From Osmia lignaria lignaria (Eukaryota; Arthropoda; Insecta; Hymenoptera; Megachilidae): DNA of 64,000 nt. The stretch spans positions 13,083,501-13,147,500 of the forward strand of contig NW_027478166.1 in the NCBI RefSeq assembly GCF_051020975.1, given 5' to 3'. Shown here piece after piece: positions 37,495 through 50,432 of this stretch (positions are counted from its first letter, which is position 1; each line of letters begins with the position of its first letter). The translations under genes and the position numbers were made by a program. The notes beneath the pieces are model-generated. The model had not been told where the DNA came from. It worked only from the letters and a program-made list of their open reading frames with translations, and did not search any database.

Positions 37495-38389
37495 TTTCGA
37501 GATATATCGAGATATTTAAAAGTTCCGAAGCCGCACCAACATAATAGAGATACAGAAACACCGTGGCCCCTTTCTTTGAGATAACTCTGCACTATTGCGA
37601 GCTGTAAATGCCGCTTCCAGCTTAGCTGTGCAGAAGAAGAACAACAAGAAGAAGAAATATCTCGAAATATGTCCGTCAGGCCCCTTCCCTTGAGATAAAT
37701 CTGCAAATATCTCGGAAACGAAGCGACCTATGGCAAAATGTTCAGAGACCTTTTTTGTAGAGAATTAAGTTTCCTACTTTTTATGTTCTATGATATTTTT
37801 TGATCAGATGCGTAGTTCTCGAGATATATCAAGATATTTAAAAGTTCCGAAGCCGCACCAACATAATAGAGATACAGAAACACCGTGGCCCCTCTCTTTG
37901 AGATAACTCTGCACTATTGCGAGCTGGAAATGCCACTTCCAGTTTAGCTGTGCAGAAGAAGAACAACAAGAAGAAGAAATATCTCGAAATATGTCCGTTA
38001 GGCCCCTTCCCTTGAGATAAATCTGCAAATATCTCGGAAACGAAGCGAGCTATGGCAAAATGTTAAGAGACCTCTTTTGTAGAGAATTAAGTTTCCCACT
38101 TTTTATGTTCTATGATATTTTTTGATCAGATGCGTAGTTCTCGAGATATATCAAGATATTTAAAAGTTCCGAAGCCGCACCAACATAATAGAGATACAGA
38201 AACACCGTGGCCCCTTTCTTTGAGATAACTCTGCACTATTGCGAGCTGTAAATGCCACTTCCAGCTTAGCTGTGCAGAAGAAGAACAACAAGAAGCAGAA
38301 ATATCTCGAAATATGTCCGTCAGGCCCCTTCCCTTGAGATAAATCTGCAAATATCTCGGAAACGAAGCGAGCTATGGCAAATTGTTAAC
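37495..38389. repeat. Four-monomer duplication, copy 2
   Basis: Second copy of the unit at 36207. It continues to 38529, overlapping the start of the next duplication. Overlap of the two duplications at 38390-38529 shows that the events were successive. Confidence 0.8.
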
Positions 38390-40235
38390 AGACCTTTTTT
38401 GTAGAGAATTATGTTTCCTACAATTTATGTTGTATGATATTTTTTGATCAGATGCGTAGTTCTCGAGATACATCGAGATATTTAAAAGTTCCGAAGCCGC
38501 ACCAACATAATAGAGATACAGAAACACCGTGGCCCCTTTCTTTGAGATAACTCTGCACTAGTGCGAGCCGCAAATGCCACTTCCAGCTTAGCTGTGCAGA
38601 AGAAGAACAACAAGAAGAAGAAATATCTGGAAATATGTCCGTCAGGCCCCTTCCCTTGAGATATATCTGCAAATATCTCGGAAACGAAGCGAGCTATGGC
38701 AAAACGTTAAGAGACGTTTTTTATAGAGAATTATGTTTCCTACAATTTATGTTCTATGATATTTTTTGATCAGAAGCGTAGTTTTCGAGATATATCGAGA
38801 TATTTAAAAGTTCCGAAGCCGCACCAACATAATAGGGATACAGAAACACCGTGGCCCCTTTCTTTGAGATAACTCTGCACTAGTGCGAGCCGCAAATGCC
38901 ACTTCCATCTTAGCTGTGCAGAAGAAGAACAACAAGAAGAAGAAATATCTCGAAATATGTCCGTCAGGCCCCTTCCCTTGAGATATATCTGCAAATATCT
39001 CGGAAACGAAGCGAGCTATGGCAAAATGTTAAGAGACCTTTTTTGTAGAGAATTCTGTTTCCTACAATTTATGTTCTATGATATTTTTTGATCAGAAGCG
39101 TAGTTTTCGAGATATATCGAGATATTTAAAAGTTCCGAAGCCGCACCAACATAATAGAGATACAGAAACACCGTGGCCCCTTTCTTTGAGATAACTCTGC
39201 ACTAGTGCGAGCCGCAAATGCCACTTCCAGCTTAGCTGTGCAGAAGAAGAACAACAAGAAGAAGAAATATCTCGAAATATGTCCGTCAGGCCCCTTCCCT
39301 TGAGATAAATCTGCACATATCTCGGAAACGAAGCGAGCTATGGCAAAATGTTAAGAGACCTTTTTTGTAGAGAATTAAGTTTCCTACTTTTTATGTTCTA
39401 TGATATTTTTTGATCAGATGCGTAGTTCTCGAGATATATCAAGTTATTTAAAAGTTCCGAAGCCGCACCAACATAATAGAGATACAGAAACACCGTGGCC
39501 CCTTTCTTTGAGATAACTCTGCACTATTGCGAGCTGCAAATGCCACTTCCAGCTTAGCTGTGCAGAGGAAGAACAACAAGAAGAAGAAATATCTCGAAAT
39601 ATGTCCGTCAGGCCAGTTCCTTTGAGCTGAATCTACAAATATCTCGGAAACGAAGCGAGCTATGGCAAAATGTTAAGAGACCTTTTTTGTAGAGAATTAT
39701 GTTTCCTACAATTTATGTTCTATGATATTTTTTGATCAGAAGCGTAGTTTTCGAGATACATCGAGATATTTAAAAGTTCCGAAGCCGCACCAACATAATA
39801 GAGATACAGAAACACCGTGGCCCCTTCCTTTGAGATAACTCTGCACTAGTGCGAGCCGCAAATGCCACTTCCAGCTTAGCTGTGCCGAAGAAGAACAACA
39901 AGAAGAAGAAATATCTCGAAATATGTCCGGCAGGCCCCTTCCCTTGAGATATATCTGCAAATATCTCGGAAACGAAGCGAGCTATGGCAAAATATTAAGA
40001 GACCTTTTTTGTAGAGAATTCTGTTTCCTACAATTTATGTTCTATGATATTTTTTGATCAGAAGCGTAGTTTTCGAGATATATCGAGATATTTAAAAGTT
40101 CCGAAGCCGCACCAACATAATAGAGATACAGAAACACCGTGGCCCCTTTCTTTGAGATAACTCTGCACTAGTGCGAGCCGCAAATGCCACTTCCAGCTTA
40201 GCTGTGCAGAAGAAGAACAACAAGAAGAAGAAATA
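38390..40235. repeat. Twelve-monomer-offset duplication, copy 1 (offset 3,864 bp)
   Basis: Matches 42254-44099. Shared markers are ATATCTGGAAATATG, AAAACGTTAAGAGACG with TTTTTTATAGAG, CCATCTTAGCTG, CTGCACATATC, CAAGTTATTT, TGTGCCGAAGAAG and TCCGGCAGG. The edges are 38389 (C) against 42253 (G) and 40236 (T) against 44100 (C). Confidence 0.85.
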
Positions 40236-42253
40236 TCTCGAAATATGTCCGTCAGGCCTCTTCCCTTGAGATAAATCTGCAAATATCTCGGAAACGAAGC
40301 GAGCTATGGCAAAATGTTAAGAGACCTTTTTTGTAGAGAATTAAGTTTCCTACTTTTTATGTTCTATGATATTTTTTGATCAGATGCGTAGTTCTCGAGA
40401 TATATCAAGATATTTAAAAGTTCCGAAGTCGCACCAACATAATAGAGATACAGAAACACCGTGGCCCCTTTCTTTGAGATAACTCTGCACTATTGCGAGC
40501 TGCAAATGCCACTTCCAGCTTAGCTGTGCAGAGGAAGAACAACAAGAAGAAGAAATATCTCGAAATATGTCCGTCAGGCCAGTTCCTTTGAGCTGAATCT
40601 GCAAATATCTCGGAAACGAAGCGAGCTATGGCAAAATGTTAAGAGACGTTTTTTGTAGAGAATTATGTTTCCTACAATTTATGTTCTATGATATTTTTTG
40701 ATCAGAAGCGTAGTTTTCGAGATATATCGAGATATTTAAAAGTTCCGAAGCCGCACCAACATAATAGGGATACAGAAACACCATGGCCCCTTTCTTTGAG
40801 ATAACTCTGCACTATTGCGAGCTGTAAATGCCACTTCCAGCTTAGCTGTGCAGAAGAAGAACAACAAGAAGAAGAAATATCTCGAAATATGTCCGTCAGG
40901 CCCCTTCCCTTGAGATATATCTGCAAATATCTCGGAAACGAAGCGAGCTATGGCAAAATGTTAAGAGACCTTTTTTGTAGAGAATTATGTTTCCTACAAT
41001 TTATGTTCTATGATATTTTTTGATCAGAAGCGTAGTTTTCGAGATACATCGAGATATTTAAAAGTTCCGAAGCCGCACCAACATAATAGAGATACAGAAA
41101 CACCGTGGCCCCTTTCTTTGAGATAACTCTGCACTAGTGCGAGCCGCAAATGCCACTTCCAGCTTAGCTGTGCAGAAGAAGAACAACAAGAAGAAGAAAT
41201 ACCTCGAAATATGTCCGTCAGGCCCCTTCCCTTGAGATAAATCTGCAAATATCTCGGAAACGAAGCGAGCTATGGCAAAATGTTAAGAGACCTTTTTTGT
41301 AGAGAATTAAGTTTCCTACTTTTTATGTTCTATGATATTTTTTGATCAGATGCATAGTTCTCGAGATATATCAAGATATTTAAAAGTTCCGAAGCCGCAC
41401 CAACATAATAGAGATACAGAAACACCGTGGCCCCTTTCTTTGAGATAACTCTGCACTATTGCGAGCTGCAAATGCCACTTCCAGCTTAGCTGTGCAGAGG
41501 AAGAACAACAAGAAGAAGAAATATCTCGAAATATGTCCGTCAGGCCAGTTCCTTTGAGCTGAATCCGCAAATATCTCGGAAACGAAGCGAGCTGTGGCAA
41601 AATGTTAAGAGACGTTTTTTGTAGAGAATTATGTTTCCTACAATTTATGTTCTATGATATTTTTTGATCAGAAGCGTAGTTTTCGAGATATATCGAGATA
41701 TTTAAAAGTTCCGAAGCCGCACCAACATAATAGGGATACAGAAACACCGTGGCCCCTTTCTCTGAGATAACTCTGCACTAGTGCGAGCCGCAAATGCCAC
41801 TTCCAGCTTAGCTGTGCAGAAGAAGAACAACAAGAAGAAGAAATATCTCGAAATATGTCCGTCAGGCCCCTTCCCTTGAGATAAATCTGCAAATATCTCG
41901 GAAACGAAGCGACCTATGGCAAAATGTTCAGAGACCTTTTTTGTAGAGAATTAAGTTTCCTACTTTTTATGTTCTATGATATTTTTTGATCAGATGCGTA
42001 GTTCTCGAGATATATCAAGATATTTAAAAGTTCCGAAGCCGCACCAACATAATAGAGATACAGGAACACCGTGGCCCCTCTCTTTGAGATAACTCTGCAC
42101 TATTGCGAGCTGGAAATGCCACTTCCAGTTTAGCTGTGCAGAAGAAGAACAACAAGAAGAAGAAATATCTCGAAATATGTCCGTTAGGCCCCTTCCCTTG
42201 AGATAAATCTGCAAATATCTCGGAAACGAAGCGAGCTATGGCAAAATGTTAAG
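40236..42253. repeat. Satellite segment between the 1.85 kb copies
   Basis: Monomers at 40380, 40702, 41024, 41346, 41668 and 41990. Variants include ACACCATGGCC near 40780, GAAATACCTCG near 41197 and GCTGTGGCAAAATG near 41591. The monomer at 41668 joins an AGGGATAC left part to a GCGACCTATGG right part, so it also looks recombinant. Relative to 37804-38448, the copy at 41990 lacks one monomer. Confidence 0.78.
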
Positions 42254-44504
42254 AGACCTTTTTTGTAGAGAATTATGTTTCCTACAATTTATGTTGTATG
42301 ATATTTTTTGATCAGATGCGTAGTTCTCGAGATACATCGAGATATTTAAAAGTTCCGAAGCCGCACCAACATAATAGAGATACAGAAACACCGTGGCCCC
42401 TTTCTTTGAGATAACTCTGCACTAGTGCGAGCCGCAAATGCCACTTCCAGCTTAGCTGTGCAGAAGAAGAACAACAAGAAGAAGAAATATCTGGAAATAT
42501 GTCCGTCAGGCCCCTTCCCTTGAGATATATCTGCAAATATCTCGGAAACGAAGCGAGCTATGGCAAAACGTTAAGAGACGTTTTTTATAGAGAATTATGT
42601 TTCCTACAATTTATGTTCTATGATATTTTTTGATCAGAAGCGTAGTTTTCGAGATATATCGAGATATTTAAAAGTTCCGAAGCCGCACCAACATAATAGG
42701 GATACAGAAACACCGTGGCCCCTTTCTTTGAGATAACTCTGCACTAGTGCGAGCCGCAAATGCCACTTCCATCTTAGCTGTGCAGAAGAAGAACAACAAG
42801 AAGAAGAAATATCTCGAAATATGTCCGTCAGGCCCCTTCCCTTGAGATATATCTGCAAATATCTCGGAAACGAAGCGAGCTATGGCAAAATGTTAAGAGA
42901 CCTTTTTTGTAGAGAATTATGTTTCCTACAATTTATGTTCTATGATATTTTTTGATCAGAAGCGTAGTTTTCGAGATATATCGAGATATTTAAAAGTTCC
43001 GAAGCCGCACCAACATAATAGAGATACAGAAACACCGTGGCCCCTTTCGTTGAGATAACTCTGCACTAGTGCGAGCCGCAAATGCCACTTCCAGCTTAGC
43101 TGTGCAGAAGAAGAACAACAAGAAGAAGAAATATCTCGAAATATGTCCGTCAGGCCCCTTCCCTTGAGATAAATCTGCACATATCTCGGAAACGAAGCGA
43201 GCTATGGCAAAATGTTAAGAGACCTTTTTTGTAGAGAATTAAGTTTCCTACTTTTTATGTTCTATGATATTTTTTGATCAGATGCGTAGTTCTCGAGATA
43301 TATCAAGTTATTTAAAAGTTCCGAAGCCGCACCAACATAATAGAGATACAGAAACACCGTGGCCCCTTTCTTTGAGATAACTCTGCACTATTGCGAGCTG
43401 CAAATGCCACTTCCAGCTTAGCTGTGCAGAGGAAGAACAACAAGAAGAAGAAATATCTCGAAATATGTCCGTCAGGCCAGTTCCTTTGAGCTGAATCTAC
43501 AAATATCTCGGAAACGAAGCGAGCTATGGCAAAATGTTAAGAGACCTTTTTTGTAGAGAATTATGTTTCCTACAATTTACGTTCTATGATATTTTTTGAT
43601 CAGAAGCGTAGTTTTCGAGATACATCGAGATATTTAAAAGTTCCGAAGCCGCACCAACATAATAGAGATACAGAAACACCGTGGCCCCTTCCTTTGAGAT
43701 AACTCTGCACTAGTGCGAGCCGCAAATGCCACTTCCAGCTTAGCTGTGCCGAAGAAGAACAACAAGAAGAAGAAATATCTCGAAATATGTCCGGCAGGCC
43801 CCTTCCCTTGAGATATATCTGCAAATATCTCGGAAACGAAGCGAGCTATGGCAAAATGTTAAGAGACCTTTTTTGTAGAGAATTCTGTTTCCTACAATTT
43901 ATGTTCTATGATATTTTTTGATCAGAAGCGTAGTTTTCGAGATATATCGAGATATTTAAAAGTTCCGAAGCCGCACCAACATAATAGAGATACAGAAACA
44001 CCGTGGCCCCTTTCTTTGAGATAACTCTGCACTAGTGCGAGCCGCAAATGCCACTTCCAGCTTAGCTGTGCAGAAGAAGAACAACAAGAAGAAGAAATAC
44101 CTCGAAATATGTCCGTCAGGCCCCTTCCCTTTAGATAAATCTGCAAATATCTCGGAAACGAAGCGAGCTATGGCAAAATGTTAAGAGACCTTTTTTGTAG
44201 AGAATTAAGTTTCCTACTTTTTATGTTCTATGATATTTTTTGATCAGATGCGTAGTTCTCGAGATATATCAAGATATTTAAAAGTTCCGAAGCCGCACCA
44301 ACATAATAGAGATACAGAAACACCGTGGCCCCTTTCTTTGAGATAACTCTGCACTATTGCGAGCTGCAAATGCCACTTCCAGCTTAGCTGTGCAGAGGAA
44401 GAACAACAAGAAGAAGAAATATCTCGAAATATGTCCGTCAGGCCAGTTCCTTTGAGCTGAATCCGCAAATATCTCGGAAACGAAGCGAGCTGTGGCAAAA
44501 TGTT
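42254..44504. repeat. Twelve-monomer-offset duplication, copy 2, fused to a 2,898-bp-offset match
   Basis: From 42254 to 44099 the sequence follows 38390-40235. From 44100 to 44511 it follows 41202-41613 at an offset of 2,898, that is, three monomers fewer. The switch lies in the monomer at 43922, between 43,939 (GATATATCGAG, as in 40058) and 44,100 (GAAATACCTCG, as in 41024). Marked by GCTGTGGCAAAATG at the right. Confidence 0.83.
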
Positions 44505-46436
44505 AAGAGACCTTTTTTGTAGAGAATTAAGCTTCCTACTTTTTATCTTCTATGATATTTTTTGATCAGATGCGTAGTTCTCGAGATATATCAAGATATT
44601 TAAAAGTTCCGAAGCCGCACCAACATAATAGAGATACAGAAACACCGCGGCCCCTTTCTTTGAGATAACTCTGCACTATTGCGAGCTGTAAATGCCACTT
44701 CCAGCTTAGCTGTGCAGAAGAAGAACAACAAGAAGAAGAAATATCTCGAAATATGTCCGTCAGGCCCCTTCCCTTGAGATATATCTGCAAATATCTCGGA
44801 AACGAAGCGAGCTATGGCAAAATGTTAAGAGACCTTTTTTGTAGAGAATTATGTTTCCTACAATTTATGTTGTATGATATTTTTTGATCAGAAGCGTAGT
44901 TTTCGAGATACATCAAGATATTTAAAAGTTCCGAAGCCGCACCAACATAATAGAGATACAGAAACACCGCGGCCCCTTTCTTTGAGATAACTCTGCACTA
45001 TTGCGAGCTGTAAATGCCACTTCCAGCTTAGCTGTGCAGAAGAAGAACAACAAGAAGAAGAAATATCTCGAAATATGTCCGTCAGGCCCCTTCCCTTGAG
45101 ATATATCTGCAAATATCTCGGAAACGAAGCGAGCTATGGCAAAATATTAAGAGACCTTTTTTGTAGAGAATTATGTTTCCTACAATTTATGTTGTATGAT
45201 ATTTTTTGATCAGAAGCGTAGTTTTCGAGATACATCGAGATATTTAAAAGTTCCGAAGCCGCACCAACATAATAGAGATACAGAAACACCGTGGCCCCTT
45301 TCTTTGAGATAACTCTGCACTAGTGCGAGCCGCAAATGCCACTTCCAGCTTAGCTGTGCAGAAGAAGAACAACAAGAAGAAGAAATATCTCGAAATATGT
45401 CCGTCAGGCCCCTTCCCTTGAGATATATCTGCAAATATCTCGGAAACGAAGCGAGCTATGGCAAAATGTTAAGAGACGTTTTTTGTAGAGAATTCTGTTT
45501 CCTACAATTTATGTTCTATGATATTTTTTGATCAGATGCGTAGTTCTCGAGATATATCAAGATATTTAAAAGTTCCGAAGCCGCACCAACATAATAGAGA
45601 TACAGAAACACCGTGGCCCCTTTCTTTGAGATAACTCTGCACTATTGCGAGCTGCAAATGCCACTTCCAGCTTAGCTGTGCAGAAGAAGAACAGCAAGAA
45701 GAAGAAATATCTCGAAATATGTCCGTCAGGCCCGTTCCTTTGAGCTGAATCTGCAAATATCTCGGAAACGAAGCGAGCTATGGCAAAATCTAAAGAGACG
45801 TTTTTTGTAGACAATTATGTTTCCTACAATTTATGTTCTATGATATTTTTTGATCAGAAGCGTAGTTTTCGAGATATATCGAGATATTTAAAAGTTCCGA
45901 AGCCGCACCAACATAATAGAGATACAGAAACACCGTGGCCCCTTTCTTTGAGATAACTCTGCACTATTGCGAGCTGTAAATGCCACTTCCAGCTTAGCTG
46001 TGCAGAAGAAGAACAACAAGAAGAAGAAATATCTCGAAATATGTCCGTCAGGCCCCTTCCCTTGAGATAAATCTGCAAATATCTCGGAAACGAAGCGACC
46101 TATGGCAAAATGTTCAGAGACCTTTTTTGTAGAGAATTAAGTTTCCTACTTTTTATGTTCTACGATATTTTTTGATCAGATGCGTAGTTCTCGAGATATA
46201 TCAAGATATTTAAAAGTTCCGACGCCGCACCAACATAATAGAGATACAGAAACACCGTGGCCCCTTTCTTTGAGATAACTCTGCACTATTGCGAGCTGCA
46301 AATGCCACTTCCAGCTTAGCTGTGCAGAAGAAGAACAACAAGAAGAAGAAATATCTCGAAATATGTCCGTCAGGCCCCTTCCCTTGAGATAAATCTGCAA
46401 ATATCTCGGAAACGAAGAGAGCTATGGCAAAATGTG
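44505..46436. repeat. Six-monomer tandem duplication, copy 1 (1,932 bp)
   Basis: The next unit begins directly at 46437. Shared markers are TTAAGCTTCCTAC with TTTATCTTC, ACCGCGGCCCC (twice), TATGTTGTATG, GATACATCAAG, GAATTCTGTTTCC, GAACAGCAAG and GTAGACAATTATG. The left edge is 44504 (T) against 46436 (G). Differences include AAAATATTAAG near 45141 and AATCTAAAGAG near 45788. Confidence 0.88.
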
Positions 46437-48092
46437 AAGAGACCTTTTTTGTAGAGAATTAAGCTTCCTACTTTTTATCTTCTATGATATTTTTTGATCA
46501 GATGCGTAGTTCTCGAGATATATCAAGATATTTAAAAGTTCCGAAGCCGCACCAACATAATAGAGATACAGAAACACCGCGGCCCCTTTCTTTGAGATAA
46601 CTCTGCACTATTGCAAGCTGTAAATGCCACTTCCAGCTTAGCTGTGCAGAAGAAGAACAACAAGAAGAAGAAATATCTCGAAATATGTCCGTCAGGCCCC
46701 TTCCCTTGAGATATATCTGCAAATATCTCGGAAACGAAGCGAGCTATGGCAAAATGTTAAGAGACCTTTTTTGTAGAGAATTATGTTTCCTACAATTTAT
46801 GTTGTATGATATTTTTTGATCAGAAGCGTAGTTTTCGAGATACATCAAGATATTTAAAAGTTCCGAAGCCGCACCAACATAATAGAGATACAGAAACACC
46901 GCGGCCCCTTTCTTTGAGATAACTCTGCACTATTGCGAGCTGTAAATGCCACTTCCAGCTTAGCTGTGCAGAAGAAGAACAACAAGAAGAAGAAATATCT
47001 CGAAATATGTCCGTCAGGCCCCTTCCCTTGAGATATATCTGCAAATATCTCGGAAACGAAGCGAGCTATGGCAAAATGTTAAGAGACCTTTTTTGTAGAG
47101 AATTATGTTTCCTACAATTTATGTTGTATGATATTTTTTGATCAGAAGCGTAGTTTTCGAGATACATCGAGATATTTAAAAGTTCCGAAGCCGCACCAAC
47201 ATAATAGAGATACAGAAACACCGTGGCCCCTTTCTTTGAGATAACTCTGCACTAGTGCGAGCCGCAAATGCCACTTCCAGCTTAGCTGTGCAGAAGAAGA
47301 ACAACAAGAAGAAGAAATATCTCGAAATATGTCCGTCAGGCCCCTTCCCTTGAGATATATCTGCAAATATCTCGGAAACGAAGCGAGCTATGGCAAAATG
47401 TTAAGAGACGTTTTTTGTAGAGAATTCTGTTTCCTACAATTTATGTTCTATGATATTTTTTGATCAGATGCGTAGTTCTCGAGATATATCAAGATATTTA
47501 AAAGTTCCGAAGCCGCACCAACATAATAGAGATACAGAAACACCGTGGCCCCTTTCTTTGAGATAACTCTGCACTATTGCGAGCTGCAAATGCCACTTCC
47601 AGCTTAGCTGTGCAGAAGAAGAACAGCAAGAAGAAGAAATATCTCGAAATATGTCCGTCAGGCCCGTTCCTTTGAGCTGAATCTGCAAATATCTCGGAAA
47701 CGAAGCGAGCTATGGCAAAATCTTAAGAGACGTTTTTTGTAGACAATTATGTTTCCTACAATTTATGTTCTATGATATTTTTTGATCAGAAGCGTAGTTT
47801 TCGAGATATATCGAGATATTTAAAAGTTCCGAAGCCGCACCAACATAATAGAGATACAGAAACACCGTGGCCCCTTTCTTTGAGATAACTCTGCACTATT
47901 GCGAGCTGTAAATGCCACTTCCAGCTTAGCTGTGCAGAAGAAGAAATATCTCGAAATATGTCCGTCAGGCCCCTTCCCTTGAGATAAATCTGCAAATATC
48001 TCGGAAACGAAGCGAGCTATGGCAAAATGTTAAGAGACCTTTTTTGTAGAGAATTAAGTTTCCTACTATTTATGTTCTATGATATTTTTTGA
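46437..48092. repeat. Six-monomer tandem duplication, copy 2, ending in a 307-bp monomer
   Basis: Follows copy 1 until about 47,940, where the last monomer (47786-48092) has a 15-base loss in the purine tract. After the loss, the end of the monomer has GCGAGCTATGG and GTTAAG, where copy 1 has GCGACCTATGG and GTTCAG. A private change is TTGCAAGCTG near 46612. Confidence 0.85.
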
Positions 48093-50432
48093 TCCGAAGC
48101 GTAGTTTTCGAGATATATCGAGATATTTAAAAGTTCCGAAGCCGCACCAACATAATAGGGATACAGAAACACCGTGGCCCCTTTCTTTGAGATAACTCTG
48201 CACTAGTGCGAGCCGCAAATGCCACTTCCAGCTTAGCTGTGCAGAAGAAGAACAACAAGAAGAAGAAATATCTCGAAATATGTCCGTCAGGCCCCTTCCC
48301 TTGAGATAAATCTGCAAATATCTCGGAAACGAAGCGAGCTATGGCAAAATGTTAAGAGACCTTTTTTGTAGAGAATTAAGTTTCCTACTTTTTATCTTCT
48401 ATGATATTTTTTGATCAGATGCGTAGTTCTCGAGATATATCAAGATATTTAAAAGTTCCGAAGCCGCACCAACATAATAGAGATACAGAAACACCGTGGC
48501 CCCTCTCTTTGAGATAACTCTGCACTATTGCGAGCTGGAAATGCCACTTCCAGCTTAGCTGTGCAGAAGAAGAACAACAAGAAGAAGAAATATCTCGAAA
48601 TATGTCCGGCAGGCCCCTTCCCTTGAGATATATCTGCAAATATCTCGGAAACGAAGCGAGCTATGGCAAAATGTTAAGATACCTTTTTTGTAGAGAATTA
48701 TGTTTCCTACAATTTATGTTCTATGATATTTTTTCATCAGAAGCGTAGTTTTCGAGATATATCGAGATATTTAAAAGTTCCGAAGCCGCACCAACATAAT
48801 AGAGATACAGAAACACCGTGGCCCCTTTCTTTGAGATAACTCTGCACTAGTGCGAGCTGCAAATGCCACTTCCAGCTTAGCTGTGCAGAAGAAGAACAAC
48901 AAGAAGAAGAAGTATCTCGAAATATGTCCGTCAGGCCCGTTCCTTTGAGATGAATCTGCAAATATCTCGGAACCGAAGCGAGCTATGGCAAAACGTTAAG
49001 AGACGTTTTTTGTAGAGAATTATGTTTCCTACAATTTATGTTCTATGATATTTTTTGATCCGAAGCGTAGTTTTCGAGATATATCGAGATATTTAAAAGT
49101 TCCGAAGCCGCACCAACATAATAGGGATACAGAAACACCGTGGCCCCTTTCTTTGAGATAACTCTGCACTAGTGCGAGCCGCAAATGCCACTTCCAGCTT
49201 AGCTGTGCAGAAGAAGAACAACAAGAAGAAGAAATATCTCGAAATATGTCCGTCAGGCCCCTTCCCTTGAGATAAATCTGCAAATATCTCGGAAACGAAG
49301 CGAGCTATGGCAAAATGTTAAGAGACCTTTTTTGTAGAGAATTAAGTTTCCTACTTTTTATGTTCTATGATATTTTTTGATCAGATGCGTAGTTTTCGAG
49401 ATATATCAAGATATTTAAAAGTTCCGAAGCCGCACCAACATAATAGAGATACAGAAACACCGTGGACCCTTTCTTTGAGATAACTCTGCACTATTGCGAG
49501 CTGCAAACGCCACTTCCAGCTTAGCTGTGCAGAAGAAGAACAACAAGAAGAAGAAATATCTCGAAATATGTCCGGCAGGCCCCTTCCCTTGAGATATATC
49601 TGCAAATATCTCGGAAACGAAGCGAGCTATGGCAAAATGTTAAGATACCTTTTTTGTAGAGAATTATGTTTCCTACAATTTATGTTCTATGATATTTTTT
49701 CATCAGAAGCGTAGTTTTCGAGATATATCGAGATATTTAAAAGTTCCGAAGCCGCACCAACATAATAGAGATACAGAAACACCGTGGCCCCTTTCTTTGA
49801 GATAACTCTGCACTAGTGCGAGCTGCCAATGCCACTTCCAGCTTAGCTGTGCAGAAGAAGAACAACAAGAAGAAGAAATATCTCGAAATATGTCCGTCAG
49901 GCCCCTTCCCTTGAGATAAATCTGCAAATATCTCGGAAACGAAGCGAGCTATGGCAAAATGTTAAGAGACCTTTTTTGTAGACAATTAAGTTTCCTACTT
50001 TTTATGTTCTATGATATTTTTTGATCAGATGCGTAGTTCTCGAGATATATCAAGATATTTAAAAGTTCCGAAGCCGCACCAACATAATAGAGATACAGAA
50101 ACACCGTGGCCCCTTTCTTTGAGATAACTCTGCACTATTGCGAGCTGCAAATGCCACTTCCAGCTTAGCTGTGCAGAGGAAGAACAACAAGAAGAAGAAG
50201 TATCTCGAAATATGTCGGTCAGGCCCGTTCCTTTGAGCTGAATCTGCAAATATCTCGGAAACGAAGCGAGCTATGGCAAAATGCTAAGAGACGTTTCTTG
50301 TAGAGAATTATGTTTCCTACAATTTATGTTCTATGATATTTTTTGATCAGAAGCGTAGTTTTCGAGATATATCGAGATATTTAAAAGTTCCGAAGCCGCA
50401 CCAACATAATAGAGATACAGAAACACCGTGGC
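48093..50432. repeat. Satellite segment with a three-monomer (966-bp) repeat
   Basis: The monomers at 48093, 48415 and 48737 are followed by close relatives at 49059, 49381 and 49703. Shared markers are TTTTTTGATCCGAAGCG, TCCGGCAGG with AAGATACC, and TTTTTTCATCAG. The match is partial: 48415 has CCCCTCTC and CTGGAAATG while 49381 has GGACCCTTTC and CTGCAAACGCC. The monomers at 50025 and 50347 complete the segment. Confidence 0.78.
48533..48555. repeat. Perfect 8-bp inverted repeat (potential hairpin)
   Basis: AGCTGGAA and TTCCAGCT flank a 7-base loop. It is perfect only where the CTGGAA variant meets the CCAGCTTAG variant. Other perfect copies are at 52397-52419, 54973-54995, 55617-55639, 57549-57571 and 63667-63689. 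Most monomers have one or more mismatches here, so this is probably a by-product of variation. Confidence 0.7.

Noticed and set aside
48700..48740. Hammerhead ribozyme core (CTGATGA on the minus strand where the joint reads TTTTTTCATCAG)
   Set aside because: A GAAA occurs downstream but the bases between do not form a stem II, and most monomers lack CTGATGA.
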